Positions 61,569-64,000 of a stretch of 64,000 nucleotides of DNA are shown here, one piece after another (the stretch's first letter is position 1; each line of letters starts with the position of its first letter). The notes under the pieces are model-generated. The model was not told the origin of the DNA and did no database searches. It saw only the letters and a list, made by a program, of their open reading frames with translations. This DNA comes from Caballeronia sp. M1242. GTDB lineage: Bacteria > Pseudomonadota > Gammaproteobacteria > Burkholderiales > Burkholderiaceae. The DNA is taken from positions 992,001 to 1,056,000 of the forward strand of contig NZ_CP071130.1 in assembly GCF_017220215.1 (NCBI RefSeq), in the 5' to 3' direction. A program made the translations under genes and the position numbers.

Positions 61569-62678
61569 TCACGCGCCCCTGTTCCAGCGATCCAGCCGCT
61601 TGCGCGTAACCAGAGCAATACGGTTCGACGCAAGCGCCGCCAAATTGACGAGGCGCCGCTTCTGCGTAGCGTCCATGACGCGTGGCTGCCGGTCGATGCC
61701 GCAGAGCGCGCCGAGCGCGTTGCCTTCTGCGTCGCGCAACGGTACGCCAGCATAGAAGCGAATGCGCGGCTCGTCGGTGACGAGCGGATTAGCCTCGAAG
61801 CGCGGATCGGCCGCCGCGTCTTCCACCACGAACGCATCGTTCTGCATGACCGTGTAGTTGCAGAACGCCCACGAGCGCGGCGTCTCGTGCGCGTTGAGCC
61901 CCCAGCGGGCCTTGAACCATTGCCGGTCCGGCGTGAGCAGCGTCATGAGGCAGATCGGCACGCGCAGCGTCTCCGCTGTGAGCTGCACGACCTCGTCGAA
62001 CTCGGGATCGCTCGCCGAATCGACGAGTCCCGTGCGCTCGACCGCCCGTAGGCGCGCGGCTTCATTCGCCGCGACGGGATACGGCGAAGTGTCCGCATTG
62101 TCCGGGGGCGCGAGCGATAGACACGCGACGAGCGCAGCGGCGAAAGCGGGCTTGTCAGCGGGGGCTGGCAGCACCGCAATGCGCGACAAGGCGCCCAGGT
62201 CCGCTTCGAGTTGCGCGGCGGGCATGTCGGTGACGAGCAGCATGCGCATGTGCGCGAGATCGCGCGAATGCAGCAGCCGCCGGCACATCGACAGGCGCTC
62301 CCAGTCCCCGCGCATCAGTTCGACGGCGATCACGGCGGGCATGGCGAGGCCCGCGTCCAACATTGCGTTGAGCGGGTCGCTCTGCCCGATGGCGCGCAGC
62401 CCCGCAGCCGCGGCCGCTTCCACATACGACGGCAACGCGGCTTCCGATGCCACGACGAGCGCCACGGAGCTTTCGGCATGAACCGGTGCCGTCCGCCGGT
62501 TGCCAAGCTGCTCGCGCAGCGCGTCGACCGCGCTCGCGCGAACGCGCCTATGCCCGCCCGGCGTTTTCCACGATTCGACTTGTCCCTGCTCGATCCACGT
62601 CTGCGCTGTCTTCACCGAAACGCCGAGGCGGGCCGCGACGTCGCGCGTGGTGAGAATGGGATCGTCTTCCTTTGTCAT
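61569..62678 (-). CDS. HTH (excisionase/MerR-like) + pseudo-receiver-like + GAF protein
   Basis: A 369-aa protein of unusual architecture. Residues 8-60 are an excisionase-type winged HTH (TTRDVAARLGVSVKTAQTWIEQGQVESWKTPGGHRRV). Residues about 70-190 resemble a degenerate response-regulator fold (ALVVASEAALPSYVEAAA..., AVIAVELMRGD, MRMLLVTDMPA) without an evident phospho-Asp signature. Residues about 210-360 are a GAF domain (RQWFKARWGLN, FCNYTVMQ, FYAGVPLRDAEGNALGALC) like that of the protein at 22061-24406. ATG 62678 has AAGGAA 3 nt upstream. Could be a DNA-binding regulator sensing a small ligand or redox state. Confidence 0.8.
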   Translation of the reverse strand: MTKEDDPILTTRDVAARLGVSVKTAQTWIEQGQVESWKTPGGHRRVRASAVDALREQLGNRRTAPVHAESSVALVVASEAALPSYVEAAAAAGLRAIGQSDPLNAMLDAGLAMPAVIAVELMRGDWERLSMCRRLLHSRDLAHMRMLLVTDMPAAQLEADLGALSRIAVLPAPADKPAFAAALVACLSLAPPDNADTSPYPVAANEAARLRAVERTGLVDSASDPEFDEVVQLTAETLRVPICLMTLLTPDRQWFKARWGLNAHETPRSWAFCNYTVMQNDAFVVEDAAADPRFEANPLVTDEPRIRFYAGVPLRDAEGNALGALCGIDRQPRVMDATQKRRLVNLAALASNRIALVTRKRLDRWNRGA

Positions 62679-62996
62679 GCGTTCCTTACGGTGAAGCGCG
62701 AACGAGGCGCAAACGATAGCTACCTTCAGATGAAAGCACAATCGCCGAAATTGATAGAAATGGAAGTTTTCGCTTGCACGATTTGTCGGTTAAATCTACG
62801 CTTAATACGCCATTTCGCTGTCTTTTTCGGTCTTCGGTCGCAATTACCACGCCTTTCTTCTTCACATGGTAATTATGGCTGGCATCGTTGGCTTTGACAA
62901 GACGTCGACATTTGGTAGAAAAGGAAGTCTCTATAAACGACGTAGGCGCACAACGCCCGCGGCGCCGAAGACCACGGCGAACACATAAAACACGCT
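62679..62996. other. 318-bp divergent regulatory region before the chemoreceptor
   Basis: Holds the promoter of the MCP gene. AATTACCA (62842-62849) and TGGTAATT (62867-62874) form 8-bp arms, and a plausible promoter TTGACA (62894) with TAGAAA 16 bp later follows. No gene seen. Confidence 0.45.
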
Positions 62997-64000
62997 ATGA
63001 ACCTCAAAACCATGTCGGTCAAGGCAAAACTGGCCTTGTCATTCTCGCTGCTAACGGCTGTCGTCCTGATCGTATCAGCGGTGTCCATCACCGCGCTCGG
63101 CGACGCGAATCAACGCTTCTTCGGCTTTGTCGAAGGCATCAACACCCGCGCGGCGCTGGCCGAACAGGTGCGTCAGGCAGTGGACCGGCGCGCGATCGCC
63201 GCGCGCAACATGGCGCTGGTCACGACGCCTGCCGATTTCGAGCTGGAAAAGGCCGCCGAAGCGCAGGCGCAAGCCGATGTCTCCCAACGCCTCGCCAAAC
63301 TCGACGCGATGATCGCCTCCGCGACCGACACGACCGAGAAGGCGCGCTCGCTCGTCGCCGAGATCAACCGCATCGAAGCGCTGTATGCGCCGGTCGCCCA
63401 GGCGATCGTCAGCCTCGCGACCGAGCACCGTCAAGAGGAAGCCGTGCGCAAGATCAACGAAGACTGCCGCCCGCTGCTGGCCGCGCTCGTGAGCGCCACC
63501 AACGCCTATTCCGCTTACACGCACGAGCGCGCCGAGACGCTCGTGGCCGAGGCTCATGAACACTTCGCGACGCAGCGGGCCATCCTCATCGCCATTTGCC
63601 TCGCGGCGGTAGCGGCTGCGGTGGCAGCGGGCGTCATCATCACGCGCGGCCTGACGCGCGCGCTCGGCACCGAGCCGGCGACGCTCAAGGAAATCACACA
63701 GCGCGTTGCGTCGGGCGATCTCAGCCCCGTCGCAATGACTCGCGCGGTCCCGCAAGGCAGCGTGCTTTCGTCGATGGACGCGATGCAAAAGAGCCTCGTC
63801 ACGTTGATTGCCGAAGTGCGCACGGCGGCCGACAGCATCGCGACCGGTTCCATGCAGATTGCCTCGGGCAACGCAGACTTGTCGGCGCGCACAGAGGAGC
63901 AGGCGTCGTCGCTGCAGGAGACGGCGGCCAGCATGGAAGAGCTGACCTCGACGGTCCGCCAGAACGCCGACAACGCGCAGCAGGCGAGCACGCTGTCGAG
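62997..64000 (+). CDS. Methyl-accepting chemotaxis protein, 3' end outside window
   Basis: The first 334 residues of a chemoreceptor. TM1 (about residues 10-32: LALSFSLLTAVVLIVSAVSI), a periplasmic helical bundle with an Arg/Ala-rich stretch (about 35-190), TM2 (about 195-217: AILIAICLAAVAAAVAAGVII), then a HAMP-like linker and the start of the signalling domain (TGSMQIASGNADLSARTEEQASSLQETAASMEEL, typical of Tar-like methylation helix 1). Truncated by the window edge. It has no chemotaxis genes in view. Confidence 0.93.
   Translation, partial: MNLKTMSVKAKLALSFSLLTAVVLIVSAVSITALGDANQRFFGFVEGINTRAALAEQVRQAVDRRAIAARNMALVTTPADFELEKAAEAQAQADVSQRLAKLDAMIASATDTTEKARSLVAEINRIEALYAPVAQAIVSLATEHRQEEAVRKINEDCRPLLAALVSATNAYSAYTHERAETLVAEAHEHFATQRAILIAICLAAVAAAVAAGVIITRGLTRALGTEPATLKEITQRVASGDLSPVAMTRAVPQGSVLSSMDAMQKSLVTLIAEVRTAADSIATGSMQIASGNADLSARTEEQASSLQETAASMEELTSTVRQNADNAQQASTLS

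Overview
The window reads as chromosomal DNA of a Burkholderiaceae member, most like Paraburkholderia or Caballeronia. It is uniformly GC-rich, genes are densely packed on both strands, and the families present are typical of that group: DUF4148 and DUF4142 proteins, a PepSY membrane protein, NodT-type efflux and an ssu sulfonate cluster. I see no integrase, transposase, CRISPR array, rRNA or phage module. The genus assignment is inferred from gene content only.

Layout. 1-6.4 kb: the edge of a secreted guanyl-specific RNase lipoprotein, an acyl-CoA synthetase, a divergent LysR/SDR pair with an inverted-repeat operator, a DUF4239 membrane protein, a 55-aa protein and an orphan ParA. 6.4-14 kb: a PAS-GGDEF-EAL protein, tRNA-Val(GAC) with its promoter and terminator, a PepSY protein, a fatty-acid-hydroxylase/sterol-desaturase protein, a DUF4148 lipoprotein and a stand-alone CheB. 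14-19.5 kb: sulfonate-sulfur acquisition (ssuE opposite ssuADCB, plus an NlpA/MetQ-like binding protein). 19.6-25.6 kb: a PAS hybrid kinase, a GAF/PAS/GGDEF protein and a transporter. 25.9-30.8 kb: a galactofuranose-type locus (glf, a glycosyltransferase and a divergent GH1/RmlD-like fusion). 30.8-34.5 kb: LysR, an Ldh-type dehydrogenase and an MFS carrier that appear to share an operator. 34.7-41.7 kb: a MEDS sensor overlapping a soluble hybrid kinase, an SDR, a class V aminotransferase, and an orphan cytochrome oxidase subunit I facing DUF2244.

41.7-59.4 kb looks like a stress and envelope region. It holds small hydrophilic proteins, two DUF4148 proteins, a ClpG/ClpK-like AAA+ disaggregase with an N-terminal zinc motif translationally coupled to a CPBP membrane protease, two paralogous glycoside-hydrolase-like lipoproteins, an EmrA-EmrB-NodT efflux operon under a 14-bp palindrome, a diguanylate cyclase, a DUF4142 lipoprotein, a PAP2 phosphatase and a membrane hybrid kinase. 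59.6-64 kb carries an O-methyltransferase, a LysE exporter, a HTH/pseudo-receiver-like/GAF protein and the start of a chemoreceptor.

Two themes recur. Signalling is dense (three hybrid kinases, three GGDEF proteins, CheB, an MCP, a MEDS protein), and none of the kinases has an adjacent DNA-binding response regulator. Envelope and stress functions make up most of the second half. The strongest candidates for something not well described are the GH1/RmlD-like fusion whose reductase half has lost the Tyr/Lys pair, the ClpG-like/CPBP pair with its small-protein neighbours, the HTH/pseudo-receiver-like/GAF regulator, and the RNase whose catalytic Glu position reads Ala.
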